64,000 bases of DNA from Ignavibacteriota bacterium (lineage in GTDB: Bacteria > Bacteroidota > Ignavibacteria > UBA10030 > UBA6906). The notes under the pieces were generated by a model. The model saw nothing but the letters and a program-made list of their open reading frames with translations, did not search any database and was not told the origin of the DNA. Made by a program: the position numbers and the translations under genes. The DNA lies in contig JADJHP010000011.1 of NCBI GenBank assembly GCA_016707525.1, positions 1 to 64,000 of the forward strand, in the 5' to 3' direction. This document shows positions 32,401-42,587 of this stretch, piece after piece; within the stretch, counting starts at the first letter, position 1, and the number at the start of each line of letters is the position of its first letter.

Positions 32401-32714
32401 ATTTCATACGCTCCACTACGGGAATAGTTGATCGCTATCAGGGAGTGCCTGGTGAATGGGTCCTGGCGCAGAACTATCCGAATCCGTTCAATCCCACGAC
32501 CAACATCACATTCGGACTGCCGACACAGAGCCGGGTTCGACTGATGGTGTACAATACACTCGGCGAAGAGATCGCAGAGCTTGCCAATGGAGAATTTGAC
32601 GCAGGGTATCACATGGTGACCTTCAACGCAACGGGTCTTCCTAGTGGGATCTATTTCTACCGAATGGAGGTAGGGACGCTCGTCTTAACGAAACCACTCA
32701 TGCTACTGCGGTAG
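29428..32714 (+). CDS. T9SS-exported CARDB/FnIII-like surface protein, paralogue of the 1-1894 gene (two frameshifts)
   Basis: About 1,095 residues. ATG 29428 follows AAGGAG; signal peptide SLIALIFLTLFLQCAGIG. A CARDB-like domain (residues 50-170, VYVDFAYLNNGTSSAYSF, VDATNSVGELNENDNSY) is followed by two carboxypeptidase-regulatory-like domains and then FnIII-like modules (TYYWRVR, QYFWRVRGRN). The T9SS signal (NYPNPFNPTTNITF, SGIYFYR) ends the protein. Break 1 lies near 30661 (SIPA, then THLRVEIDVTNP in the next frame). Break 2 is in the ccc at 32117-32119 (WKFS, then TGMSLPSAVTL once one C is removed). From about residue 290 it matches the gene at 1-1894 closely, so the two are paralogues. 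Confidence 0.78.
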
Positions 32715-32760
32715 GCCTGGTTCTCGATGTAGTGCTGGAAAGTGATGCAACGATCCGGAT

Positions 32761-32797
32761 CCCGGTGGCCCACCGAAACTGGCCATCGGGGTTTTTT
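32761..32797 (+). terminator. Rho-independent terminator
   Basis: Ten-bp stem (32761-32770 cccggtggcc with 32781-32790 ggccatcggg, one G-U pair), 10-nt loop, then gttttttg. It lies about 47 bases after the stop of the T9SS cargo gene. Confidence 0.88.
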
Positions 32798-32943
32798 GTT
32801 TTGTAACACCCCTTTCTTCTCATGAACCTGCATAAGTCAAGATCTCACGCCGCACACAGGATTGGATTTGTCTCATTTCATGATCCTTCCCCGTCGGAAT
32901 TCCCCCGTATCTTGACGTATTCAATCTAACGGAGGAATCATCC

Positions 32944-33566
32944 ATGTTCCCACAACTCTTCGAAACCACCCGGGACCTGGCCCCTCAGATCTACTTCGGG
33001 GGCGAGGAGGTCCCACCCTACTGCCATCTCCGTGTGCCCACCTCTGTGCCGCTCGCGGAGCTCGTCGCGTCCATCCGCTCCGTCGGTGCCGCATCGAACT
33101 GCTCGGGCTACATCGACGGCGAAGGGGTGCACTTCCATCTTCAGAAGACGACAACGTGCGGGTCGACCTCTCCCGTGAGTACGTGTTCGTGTCGCAGCCC
33201 GGCGATACCGAGAGCGCCATGCCATCGGCGTGGCAGGTGCTCTTCTTCCCGATGGAACCCGTCCGGAAGGTGCTGTTCATCGGCGCTAACGACGCGCTGA
33301 TGCTGGAGAAGTCGCGCTCCACGTTGCAGCTCTGCCTGGCGCTGGATCAGCTCTGGGCGCAGGAGGTGTTCCTCGAGACCAGACAGGCGATGGTGGAGTC
33401 GGACGATGCGCGGGAGCGGGGGCTGGCGCATCTCATGAAGATGCATGAGGAGGAGACAGGCGGAACGCCGACAGAGATGTGGGAATTCTGGGACGTGTTC
33501 GGACATCTCATGGCGGAGCGGCTGGGGCTGCGGGTGGAGACTCTCGCGGATCCGACGACGGAATAG
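32944..33566 (+). CDS. Hypothetical cytoplasmic protein (one frameshift)
   Basis: About 207 residues when bridged; not recognised. ATG 32944 is preceded by GGAGG. The first frame gives a soluble domain (YFGGEEVPPYCHLRVP, NCSGYIDGEGVHFHLQ). Near 33145 the frame shifts by one base into DDNVRVDLSREYVFVSQPGD, continuing to an acidic helical C terminus (KMHEEETGGTPTEMWEFWD). No signal peptide or membrane helix. A hairpin follows the stop. It is convergent with the metacaspase gene. Confidence 0.6.
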
Positions 33567-33604
33567 GCACGCGATGGGCACGCGACAGGCATCCGACAGG
33601 AACG

Positions 33605-33647
33605 CACCGGGGGGAAGCGGTACCTGAACGGTCCACTTCCCCCCGTG
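33605..33647. terminator. Hairpin between convergent genes
   Basis: caccggggggaag at 33605-33617 pairs with cttccccccgtg at 33636-33647 with a single bulged base. Only a weak T run follows. It lies between the ends of the hypothetical gene and the metacaspase and could stop transcription from both sides. Confidence 0.6.
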
Positions 33648-33753
33648 TGCATTTCACACATGCATCAGAGCTGTTCGAGGATCCTCCCTGTCCTGCACGG
33701 AGCGGCGTCCAGCAGACACCGCCACCGGTACGAGGGGCGGTCCCCGGTGAACT

Positions 33754-34590
33754 TCATATCGTGAACGGCTTCTGCGCATAGAATGCCGTATCCACCGCGC
33801 CAGTCTTGTAGAGGTTCGGCGACTGATCGGGCGGCATGCGCCGCAGGATGTCGCGGTGGAAGCGCGTGTAGTCCCCCTTGAACCGACCATTGTTCCACAC
33901 CCGCAGAAGATTCGCCGTAAAGAGCCCGTTGTACGTACCGTCCGCGGAGGTCTGGTTGTCCTAACAGCCTGAGAACAGAAGGATAGAGGCCTTCGGGTGC
34001 GGCGGTGCTTTCTTGTCCGCGAACGGGCGCGCGATCTGCGTGTAGAACTTCCTGTTCTCGCGGTACGTGCGGAGGGCGACCTCTGGAGGCATGAACCGGT
34101 ATTTCATCGGAGCTCCGGTGGCATCGCGCGGGAATTCGAACGGCGTGCCACGGAGGAATGCTTCGCGCGTCACGGTGCCGCTGTGACAGCTGTCCGAGAA
34201 CACCAGGATGCGCACCCCGGCGGCGAACTTCGCGAAGAGTGCGTCGAGTTCATCGTCGATCATCTCACCATCGAACAGGCACCACGTCTCATCCTGTCCA
34301 TCCGATTCCTCCCCGTTCGTGTCGGGCACCTGACCACCGTGCCCCGAGTATGTGAGAAGGAAGATATCGCCCTTCTTCAGCTTGCCCGCCGCCGTCGTGA
34401 TACCCGCGATCACGTTCTTGCGCGTGGCCGCAAGCGTGAGAAGCATCGTCCCCTTGAATTTCTGGCTGTCGGCGATCGCCATCATGTCGCGGGCATCCGC
34501 CTCACAGGCAATGAGGTTGCCGGACCAGCCGGCGTAGTGATCAGGATCCACCGCGTTGAGACCGATCGACAGCGCATATCCGCTAGCCAT
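33754..34590 (-). CDS. Metacaspase (caspase-like C14 peptidase) interrupted by an in-frame amber codon
   Basis: ATG 34590 has a good GGGAGG site. The p20-like part reads ALSIGLNAVDPDHY at the start, catalytic His in LTYSGHGGQVPD and catalytic Cys in VFSDSCHSGT. The frame then meets TAG at 33961-33963 in SGC*DNQTSADG, and beyond it stays open for another 68 codons through NGLFTANLLRVWNNG to a TGA at 33754-33756. Metacaspases normally have SGCxDNQ(T/x)S here, usually with Gln, so a single C-to-T change (CAG to TAG) explains it. As written, the product is 209 residues and lacks its p10-like end. These Cys peptidases cleave after Arg/Lys and often serve in stress or abortive-infection responses. 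It may be a nonsense mutation, a sequencing error, or suppressed read-through. Confidence 0.88.
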
Positions 34591-34711
34591 GATGTTCCTC
34601 CCTTGAGTGATCGATGTATCTGCTGACTCCGTAACGTGTGGTGGCGGCGGGGAGTTCCTGCCTTCTTCACGGATGCTCCTGAGAGCCGTTCGGTTGGCGG
34701 GCTTCTCGCCG

Positions 34712-34754
34712 TTTACTCAATGCATTGAGTAAAATTACTCAAGACGTTGAGTAA
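34712..34754. promoter_or_regulatory. Double palindromic operator upstream of the metacaspase
   Basis: A perfect 22-bp palindrome (34712-34733, core ACTCAATGCATTGAGT) is followed at once by a second dyad (34735-34754, core ACTCAAGACGTTGAGT). Both fit ACTCAA-N4-TTGAGT, and their centres are 22 bp apart, two helical turns. The pair lies about 120 bases upstream of the metacaspase start and after the stop of the membrane-protein gene. It looks like a binding site for two repressor or activator dimers. The regulator is not identified. Confidence 0.8.
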
Positions 34755-34823
34755 AGCCAGACTCTCAACAGTGCATGAAACTCTTACTTCCGCATCTTAA
34801 CGCCGAACGTCCTGTATATCCGG

Positions 34824-35253
34824 TCAGGCAGTCGGCGTCGCATTCGGGATGATGATGCCTACGATGAATGTGAACAACGGGAGCAGCACCGCGCCGTACA
34901 CCGCCTGGTACCAGGGCGTGAACGCGAACGGCCCGCCGAGAGCGAAGACCCACACCGCGAAGGCGACCGTGGCAATGACGAGCTGCAGGGCCTTCGTCAC
35001 GTGCGTGATGCGCCAGAGATAGACCGGCGTGAGCGCCAGGAGAATGCCGAAGGCGATCCAGAGGATCGTGGCGTTCGGGCCGGCGGGATCGGCCGCGATG
35101 ATGACGCCCTGCACGGCGATATAGACCGTGACGACCTCAGCGGGGATGTACTTCAGGATGCGGGAGCCGTAGCCATCAGGAGAAGGGGCGGCTGTAGATC
35201 CGCGTGCACCGGCGCGCATCGATGTCGCGTTTCGTGAGGATGGTTCGTGGCAT
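34824..35253 (-). CDS. Four-helix membrane protein
   Basis: About 140 residues. Helices: VVTVYIAVQGVIIAA, ILWIAFGILLALTPVYLW, LQLVIATVAFAVWVFAL, and YGAVLLPLFTFIVGIIIP near the end. No family recognised. The only start with a Shine-Dalgarno (GGAG) is ATG 35253, which opens MPRTILTKRDIDA in another frame; a one-base shift near 35210 would join it to GSTAAPSPDGYGSRILKYIP. The same-frame start at 35270 lacks a ribosome site. Its stop is about 70 bases before the double operator and it is co-directional with the metacaspase, so it may be the upstream partner of that gene. Confidence 0.6.
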
Positions 35254-35270
35254 GCTGAACTCCGATTCAT

Positions 35271-35575
35271 GTGAGATCAGTACACATCTTCAACCGCAGT
35301 CGTACCAGGCGCTTCCATGCACGGCCAGGCCCGTGAGCCCGGATGCGATCCACGCGGGACCGTGGAGTTGCTACTGATACGTCGATGGGCCGGTCCCTGT
35401 TGCGGTGGGGGCTCCGGCGGTTCGGTGTGGGCGATCGGCAGGCCGAACTCAACTCCGGATGCACTCCCTGATGCATGGTGGCCAATTTCCGGACCTAACA
35501 TGCACGAATTGTTGTTTTGCTCACCATCTTCTAGAAGAATGGACATTGGACCCAAGCAGCCCACCATCTCCAACA
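35271..35575. other. Intergenic region downstream of the tandem T9SS genes
   Basis: About 300 bases between the membrane-protein start and the stop of the second large T9SS gene. No recognisable gene, hairpin or repeat was seen. The promoter of the membrane-protein gene probably lies here. Confidence 0.4.
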
Positions 35576-38500
35576 TCATCTGAGAACGATCATCTTCATC
35601 GTCTGATCGAACTTTCCGCCACGATCCGACTGCTCGACCGTGCACCGGTAGAAGTACACGCCGCTCGCAACACTGCCGCCCGCGTCGGTGTCCGCATGCC
35701 ACAACACAGCGTGCGATCCGGCGGGCTGCACCCCGCGTACCAGATGCCGCACCGCACGTCCGAGCACATCATACACCGTGATCGTCACTTCGCTCTGCGC
35801 CGGAAGCTCATGCCGTATCGTCGTCACAGGATTGAACGGGTTCGGATAGTTCTGCAGCAACGCAAACCGCGAAGGTTGTTCCGCCTGCTGCACACCCACC
35901 ACGACCGACGGATTGAACACCCAGGCGTCCTCTGACGATGGGAAATGATGCGCGATGATCATGAACTGGTCCGTCCCCGGCCACACATCCCCTGCACTGC
36001 GGGCACAGGTCATCACCCACATGAGTGGCGTGGTGGCATTGTTGGACAGGTTCACGGCGAGCGCGGGATCCGGCGTGTCCGTGTATGGCGACCTGAAAAT
36101 GAACGCCAGTTCACGTGCCCCACTGTTGTCGGTCGTGGGAGGACCGGGCCAGTACCGACCGTCGAGACGCCCGATGTTCAGATTGTTCTCCAGGTGCCCG
36201 ACGGCAAGCCGCGTCGGGGGATCCGTCTCCATGTCCCATGCCGAGAACGGAACGCTGAAATTGTAGTCCTGATACGGATAGCCGCTTGCCCAGTTGATGA
36301 TCCACGGCGCGAATTCCGGCTTCGCGGGGGAGCTCGTTGGGCTAACGTCGCGCAGAAAGCGGTAGCCGCGCGACATGTTCGTGTCTGCAGGAACGGCCCG
36401 GGGATCCCACAAAGCATTGTTGTCCACCGCGGCGAGTTTGAGCAGCACGGTGTGGCAGTCCGCCACCGTGAGCATCGTCCCGATCCCCCCGAGGGTGACG
36501 TGCATCGCAGCTCCGATCGTGCCACGCTGCGGATCATGGGCATCAGGGAACAGAGCATTGCTGAATCCCTCCAACCCGATCCCCCGGAACCCACCCACCG
36601 GAGAGAATCTGAGTGTCCCCTGCGGCACCGCCCACGATCTCATGCCGGGGCTCGTACCGATCGTTCCCCGGAGCACCTTGAAGCCATCCACCACCGGACT
36701 CTCATGCCCGAGCGCGTCAGGCGGAGCATGGGCATCAACGAGCACCACTCCGGTCGTTGAGTCCTTCAGCGAGTAACTGCCGATCACATCGGCGCTGTCA
36801 ACGGCACGGAGGACATAGAGATGATCCTTCACGAGCGACGGGTCGGCGATCCGGATGACGAACGATCCTGATGCCTTCCCGCTGATCTGCCGGAGCGGTG
36901 AGGTGGACACCGGACCCGGCAACGGCCGCACGGGAAAGACGAGCGTATCCCGCCAGACGTTCGCACTGTCGTCCGTTACCACCACCGCCATGCGCATCGT
37001 CGAATCCTGATAACCGCTGGGTACATCGAACACGAAGTAGCTTCCCGGAACAGTGGCGTCGTACTGCGGCTCGAATCGTCCATGGGCGGGAAGCGCCGGA
37101 ATGGTGTACTTCCCGCTCCCCGTGAACGGAGCCGATGTGGCAACCAGGTTCGGCATTGCCAGCGGTGCATCGTTCCTCAGCGAAAAGATGTAGCGCACGT
37201 TCTCGCCGGGGTTCGCGATGCCGTCGCTGTTGATATTGTCGGAGGCGACGCCGAAGGAAAGGACCGAGATCGGCACGGTGGTGATATGGTCGAGGACGTT
37301 GCCCAGGGCGATGGTTTCACCACCGCGATACGTGAGCAGCGCCCCGGCCTTCATGCCTGTGTGCTGAACGGGCACCTGCGCCGTCCCCGCCCAGATGCCA
37401 TCACCCGCGGTGCCGTCATCGTGCAACCCATCATCCGCGAGGGCGACCGTAGCAACAGTCCAACCCGCAGCGGTCGTGAGTTCGATGGCTGCGGCAACGA
37501 GAGGCCCCTGGCGCGCATCGCAGTGGAATGTGACCGCTGCCTGTGCGGTATCGCGCGCCACGGTACCGGTCACCGCCGGCATGCGGCGCCCGAAGGAGAG
37601 GTTCCTGTGGAAGCTCTGCACCGTGCGGACATCAGACCGCAATGCCGTGATGCTCGCGAGGCGATCGGTCCCCTGCGACGCGAGGCAGGCAACGACCACC
37701 TGTTGCGTGTCGCCGTTGGCGAACGTGAACGGGCCAGTGCTCATGCACATGCGGCGGTCGCTCGGGACAAAAGGAGCCTGCCCGTCCACTCCACCCGCGC
37801 TACCGTGGTCGACTTCACTGGGTCGCCGCTGAAGCAGAACCTCGTGGTGTCCGAGGTGTTGATATCGAGGAACTGGCGTCCGGCGTGCACATCGGTGCCC
37901 TGCATCAGTCGATACCACTGGAGATCCCCGTTCGTCCCCCGCGCCGGGTCGTTGAACTGGTGGTAGCCGTCCACGAATACCACGAAGGAGCTCATCCGGA
38001 GGTTCCTGAAACCCGGACGCCTGGAGGAGAGGAATAGCGCGGTGTCCGTGGGAGCCCCCGGTGTCATCGGGCCCTGGATGAATGTAAATCCGGCCGCGGG
38101 CACAGCGACGCCGTAAGTCGCATCGAACGCGCCGCCATTGTACACATAGCCAAAGTCGAATGTCGTATCGCACCCCACGTGGTCGTCCCCCGCATACCCG
38201 AGGTCAGGGTCGGACCATTGCGTGATGTACATGCTATCCACCGGCGCGCCGCTCTTGTTGATGAGCACCGTGCTGATGAAGATGGTATTGCCGAGCACGC
38301 CATTCCGCCCGTACCCCCAGATCGTGCGTTGCACTTCGATGCCGATGGGCGGGCAGCCGGCGAGGCGCTGGGTGAGACTGTCGTTCATATCATTCGCAAC
38401 GTACCAGAGCGTCTGGCCCGCACCGGGTTGGCCGGGGATGTCCACTGCCGGGTCGTACATGCCGTCTTTGTTCACATCCGTGAACGGGGCACCATCGGCG

Positions 38501-39087
38501 GCAGGCCATGCGTTCCAATCCGTGATGTAACGGTCGTAGATGTCGCGTGCCGAGAGCGGTTCATAGCGGCTGATGTATAGGACATCTTCGGCGTTGAGCA
38601 TCGCCGCGACTGCCGGAAACGGGGTGTCCGGACCGACATCCGGGCGGACGCTGTAGATGTGGTATCGTGGATCGGAGGGGTCTGCGGCAACCGGGCCCGT
38701 GGTCGGGGTTCCGTTCGTCAGCAGCGGCCCGGGTTGAAGGGCATGCCAGTAGACGGACCCGCCCGCCTTTGCCGTGTCGCGGCCTTTATGGAAGCCGCCC
38801 CAGAGAAGGCCATCCTCGAAGATGATATGTTTGTCGGAGCCTTTGGGGAATTCGAACCCCTCGTTGCTCAGCGAGAACTTGTTGTGCGACCCGTCGCCGT
38901 TGTTGCCGTAGTAATTGAAGAGGTTGTTGATGAGGAAGGGGCGGTACGATTCGTTCGTCAGCGTTGCGTGTGATGGTGCGGCCCTGTCGTTGCCGGAGGC
39001 GACGGCGCTTGTGCGTGATGCGGCGATCGCCACGCATGCCGCCATCGCACTTATCAGGATATGCCGCGCCGGGGTATTCACGTTCAC
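35576..39087 (-). CDS. Large T9SS-exported protein, tandem copy B (one frameshift)
   Basis: About 1,170 residues. The start is GTG 39087, which overlaps the stop of the upstream paralogue as GTGA. Signal peptide HILISAMAACVAIAASRTSAVA. The N-terminal half holds conserved blocks shared with copy A: LTNESYRPFLINNLFNYYGN, DPAVDIPGQPGAGQTLWYV, GCPPIGIEVQRTIWGY. A frameshift near 37805 (GDPVKST, then the frame reading GSAGGVDGQAP) leads to MSTGPFTFANGDTQQ and the rest. A VKDHLYVLR/KDSTTGVVLVD region precedes the T9SS signal (NYPNPFNPVTTI). No enzymatic motif recognised; the calcium-type DxNxDG (DVNKDGMYDP, DNINSDGIANP) motifs suggest a Ca-binding or dockerin-like surface protein. Confidence 0.78.
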
Positions 39088-42000
39088 CTGAGAACGATCA
39101 TCTTCATCGTCTGATCGAACTTTCCGCCACGATCCGACTGCCCGACTGTACATCGATAGAAGTACACGCCACTCGCAACAGTACCGCCGGCATCGTTGTC
39201 CCCATGCCAGAGCACGGCGTGCGACCCGGCGGGCTGCACGTCGCGCACAAGGTGCTTCACCGCGCGTCCGAGCACATCGTACACGGTGATCGTCACTTCG
39301 CTCTGCGCCGGAAGCTCATACCGTATCGTCGTCACGGGGTTGAACGGGTTTGGATAGTTCTGCATCAATGCGAACCGCAAAGGTTGTTCCGCCTGCTGCA
39401 CGTCCGCTACGACCGACGGGTTGAACACCCATATATCCTGCGATGACGGAAGGTGATATGCGTTGATCAGGAACTGATCCGTCCCCGGCCACGGCTCTTC
39501 TGCACGCCGGTTGCACGCGATGACCCACATAAGCGGCGTGGTCCTGTTGTTCGACAGGTTCACCGCAAGCGCCGTGTCCGGCGTATCGGTATATGGCGAC
39601 CTGAAAATGAATGCCATCTCGCGTGCAACACTATTGTCCACCGTTGTATCGCCGGGCCAGTAGCGCCCATCGAGAAGCCCGTCGATGGCGTTGTTCTCAA
39701 AATGCCCGACGGCAAGACGCCCTGGAGGGTCGGTGTCCATATCCCATGCCGAGAACGGCACGCTATAGTTGTAGTCCTGATAGGGGTAACCGCTTGCCTT
39801 GTTGATGATCCATGGGGCGAACTCCGGCTTCGCAGGGGTGCTCGTCACCCCGACCGCGCTCAGAAAGCGATAGCCCCGGGAGAAATTCGTATCCGCCGGC
39901 GCGCTCTTCGGATCCCACACCGCCTGGTTGTTCACGTTCGCGAGCTTCAGGAGCACGTTGTGGCAGCGCGGAAACGAGAGCGTCGTCCCGATCCCGCCGA
40001 AGGCGTAGGTCATTGCCGAACCGATCGTTCCCCGCGCGTGGTCATACGCATACGGGTCGGCAGAAGTGCTGAACCCCTCCAACCAGAGGCCCCGGAACCC
40101 GCCTACGGGCGAGAACCTGAGCGTCCCCTGCGGCACCGCCCACGACCTCATCCCGGGGGTCGTATCAATCGTGCCCCGGAGCACCTTGAAGCCGTCCACC
40201 ACCGGTATGGTGTGCCCGAGCATGTCGGGCGCCGGATGATGGTCAAGAAGAACGACGCCCGTCGTGGAGTCCTTCAGCGTGAACGTCCAGGCCGTCCCCG
40301 TACTGTAGTCACCGCGGATCACGTAGAGGTGATCCTTCACCTGTGCGGGGTCGACGATCTGAATGTGATATGCGCCTGAGGCCTTGCCTGCCGCGTGCGG
40401 CAGCGGTGTTGTGTACACCTTCCCCGGGGGGACCTGCACCGGGAAGCTCAGCGTGTCGCGCCAGATATTGGCGCTGTCATCCTTTATGACGATCGGCACG
40501 CGGAAGACCGTATCCGGATACGCCGGCGGCACATCGAAGGAAAAGTAGCTCGTGCCATCGACCGCATCGTATGCGCGCTGGAACAGCGCACCGCTGTTCA
40601 GCACCGGGATGTCGTACCAACCACGCTCCGGGTCCCGCAACGTTCCCGTCGCGGCCAGCCTCGACAGCGGGAAGGGTGCATCATTCCTCAGCGAGAACAC
40701 GAAGCGGACGTTCTCCCCGGGGTTCGCAACGCCGTCGCTGTTGATATTGTCGGAGACCAGAGTATGTGACGCGATCGTGAGCCGGGCGGTGGCGATATGA
40801 TCCACCGCGTTGTTCCACACAATGGTATCGCCATCGAGATACGTGAGGTGCAGATCGGCCTTCATTCCTGTGCGCTGGAGGGGGACGTACGTCGTTCCTC
40901 CCCAAATGCCGTCGCCCATTGCGCCATCATTGTCCAGCCCATCATCCGAAAGAACGAACGCAGTGACGGGCTGTCCGGTGTAGGTCGAGAGCACGATCGC
41001 GGCGGATGTCACGGATGCGCCCCGCGCATCAACCCTGAATGATACGGCAGCCTGTGTGCTGTCAGAGGACGCGGAGCAAACGATAGCGGGCATGTGCCTT
41101 CCGGTGGAGAAACCTGCATACGCACTCTGCACGGCGCGGAGATCGGACCGCATCGTTGCGATGCTCGCAAGGCGGTTCACTCCCTGCGAGGCGAAACAGG
41201 CAACGATCACCTGTTGCGTGTCCCCGTTGGCGAACGTGAAGGGGCCCATCATCATGTTGAAACGCGGCGGGTCGAGCGGGGAGCCACCCAATCCGTCCAC
41301 CCACCCTGCACTCCCGTCGGTGGACAACACCGGGTCGCCGGCGAGACAGAACGCGGTCGTTTTGCCGGTCAGCGGGTCGACGAATGGGACCCCGGCACCG
41401 TGGGTCAGGCCTTTCAGGATGCGGTACCATTGCACATCCCCGTTCACCCCTTGCGCCGGATCACCGAACGGGGTTCCGAAGAGAGTGAACGCACTCAGCC
41501 GAAGGTTCCTGAATCCCGGCCTCTGCGAGGACAGGAACAACGCCGTATCCGTCGGAGCGCCCGCAACCACCGGTCCCTGCAGAAGGACATAGCCCACCGC
41601 TGGTACGGCGGAACCGTACACGGGGTCGGTTGCCGCTCCATTGTACACATAGCCCAGATCGCGCGTCGTATCGCATCCCACGAAGTCATCGCCCGCGTGT
41701 CCGAGATCCGGATCGGACCACTGCGCGATGTACATACTGTCCACCAGCGCGCCGCTCTTGTTGATGAGTACTGTGCTGCTGAAGATCGTATTGCCGATCA
41801 CGCCGCCGCGCCGGTATCCCCAGATCGTGCGTTGCATCTCGATCCCTATCGGCGGACAACCGGCGAGGTACTGCGTACGCGCGGTATCGAGATCGTTCGA
41901 CACGTACCAGAGCGTTTGGTCCGCGCCGGGCTGTCCGGGGACATCCACCGCGGGATCATAGGCGCCATTCGTGTCCACATCCGTGAACGGCGCGCCGATG

Positions 42001-42587
42001 GCCGCCGGCCACTCGTTCCAATCCTCAACGTATCGGTCATACAGGTCGCGTGCGGTCACGGTTTCGAAGCGGGCGATAGAAGACACCTCATCGGCGTTCA
42101 GCATCGCTTCAACATCCGCGAACGCCTTGCCCGGATGAACATCCGGGCGCACGCGGTACATCCGGTACGCCGGCAGGCTGGCATCCGCGGCAATGGGATC
42201 GGTGGAGGGGCCGCCATTCGCGATGATGGGGCCGGCCTGGAGTCCGTGGCGGTATACCGAACCGCCAACTTTCGGAACAGCACGGCCTTTGTGATAGCCG
42301 CCCCAGACAAGACCATCCTGGAACACGGTCGTTTTGGTGGTCCCTATGGGGAACTCAAACCCCTCGTTGTTCGTGGAGAACGGATTGTTCGACCCGTCGC
42401 CGTTGTTGCCGTAGTAGTTGAAGATGTTGTTGATGAGGAACGGGCGGTACGAATCGTTGGTGAGAGTGCTGCGGGGTGCGTTCAGCTTCTCATTGCCCGC
42501 CGCATGGAGTGGGATGGATGCGGCCGAAAGGACAGTAAGTGTGATCAACGTACACAACCCTGTGCGGCGTACGGGTGCTATCTTCAT
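39084..42587 (-). CDS. Large T9SS-exported protein, tandem copy A
   Basis: 1,167 residues in one intact frame, starting MKIAPVRRTGLCTLIT with a signal peptide to about residue 30. The order is the same as in copy B: FLINNIFNYYGNNGDG block, DVDTNGAYDPAVDVPGQPGA (Ca-loop-like), GCPPIGIEMQRTIWGYRR, MMMGPFTFANGDTQQ, a DNINSDGVANPGENVRF segment typical of repeated Bacteroidota surface proteins, and the T9SS signal NYPNPFNPVTTI with SGVYFYRC. I do not recognise an enzymatic domain. It is divergently placed from a secreted glycoside hydrolase, so a role in surface polysaccharide handling is conceivable (inference). The last bases of the two copies are nearly identical in DNA. Confidence 0.85.
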   Translation of the reverse strand: MKIAPVRRTGLCTLITLTVLSAASIPLHAAGNEKLNAPRSTLTNDSYRPFLINNIFNYYGNNGDGSNNPFSTNNEGFEFPIGTTKTTVFQDGLVWGGYHKGRAVPKVGGSVYRHGLQAGPIIANGGPSTDPIAADASLPAYRMYRVRPDVHPGKAFADVEAMLNADEVSSIARFETVTARDLYDRYVEDWNEWPAAIGAPFTDVDTNGAYDPAVDVPGQPGADQTLWYVSNDLDTARTQYLAGCPPIGIEMQRTIWGYRRGGVIGNTIFSSTVLINKSGALVDSMYIAQWSDPDLGHAGDDFVGCDTTRDLGYVYNGAATDPVYGSAVPAVGYVLLQGPVVAGAPTDTALFLSSQRPGFRNLRLSAFTLFGTPFGDPAQGVNGDVQWYRILKGLTHGAGVPFVDPLTGKTTAFCLAGDPVLSTDGSAGWVDGLGGSPLDPPRFNMMMGPFTFANGDTQQVIVACFASQGVNRLASIATMRSDLRAVQSAYAGFSTGRHMPAIVCSASSDSTQAAVSFRVDARGASVTSAAIVLSTYTGQPVTAFVLSDDGLDNDGAMGDGIWGGTTYVPLQRTGMKADLHLTYLDGDTIVWNNAVDHIATARLTIASHTLVSDNINSDGVANPGENVRFVFSLRNDAPFPLSRLAATGTLRDPERGWYDIPVLNSGALFQRAYDAVDGTSYFSFDVPPAYPDTVFRVPIVIKDDSANIWRDTLSFPVQVPPGKVYTTPLPHAAGKASGAYHIQIVDPAQVKDHLYVIRGDYSTGTAWTFTLKDSTTGVVLLDHHPAPDMLGHTIPVVDGFKVLRGTIDTTPGMRSWAVPQGTLRFSPVGGFRGLWLEGFSTSADPYAYDHARGTIGSAMTYAFGGIGTTLSFPRCHNVLLKLANVNNQAVWDPKSAPADTNFSRGYRFLSAVGVTSTPAKPEFAPWIINKASGYPYQDYNYSVPFSAWDMDTDPPGRLAVGHFENNAIDGLLDGRYWPGDTTVDNSVAREMAFIFRSPYTDTPDTALAVNLSNNRTTPLMWVIACNRRAEEPWPGTDQFLINAYHLPSSQDIWVFNPSVVADVQQAEQPLRFALMQNYPNPFNPVTTIRYELPAQSEVTITVYDVLGRAVKHLVRDVQPAGSHAVLWHGDNDAGGTVASGVYFYRCTVGQSDRGGKFDQTMKMIVLR

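Noticed and set aside
33961..33963. TAG as a sense codon (genetic-code change)
   Set aside because: Several genes here end normally in TAG, for example those at 1894, 33566 and 48606, so a single mutation or error is far more likely.
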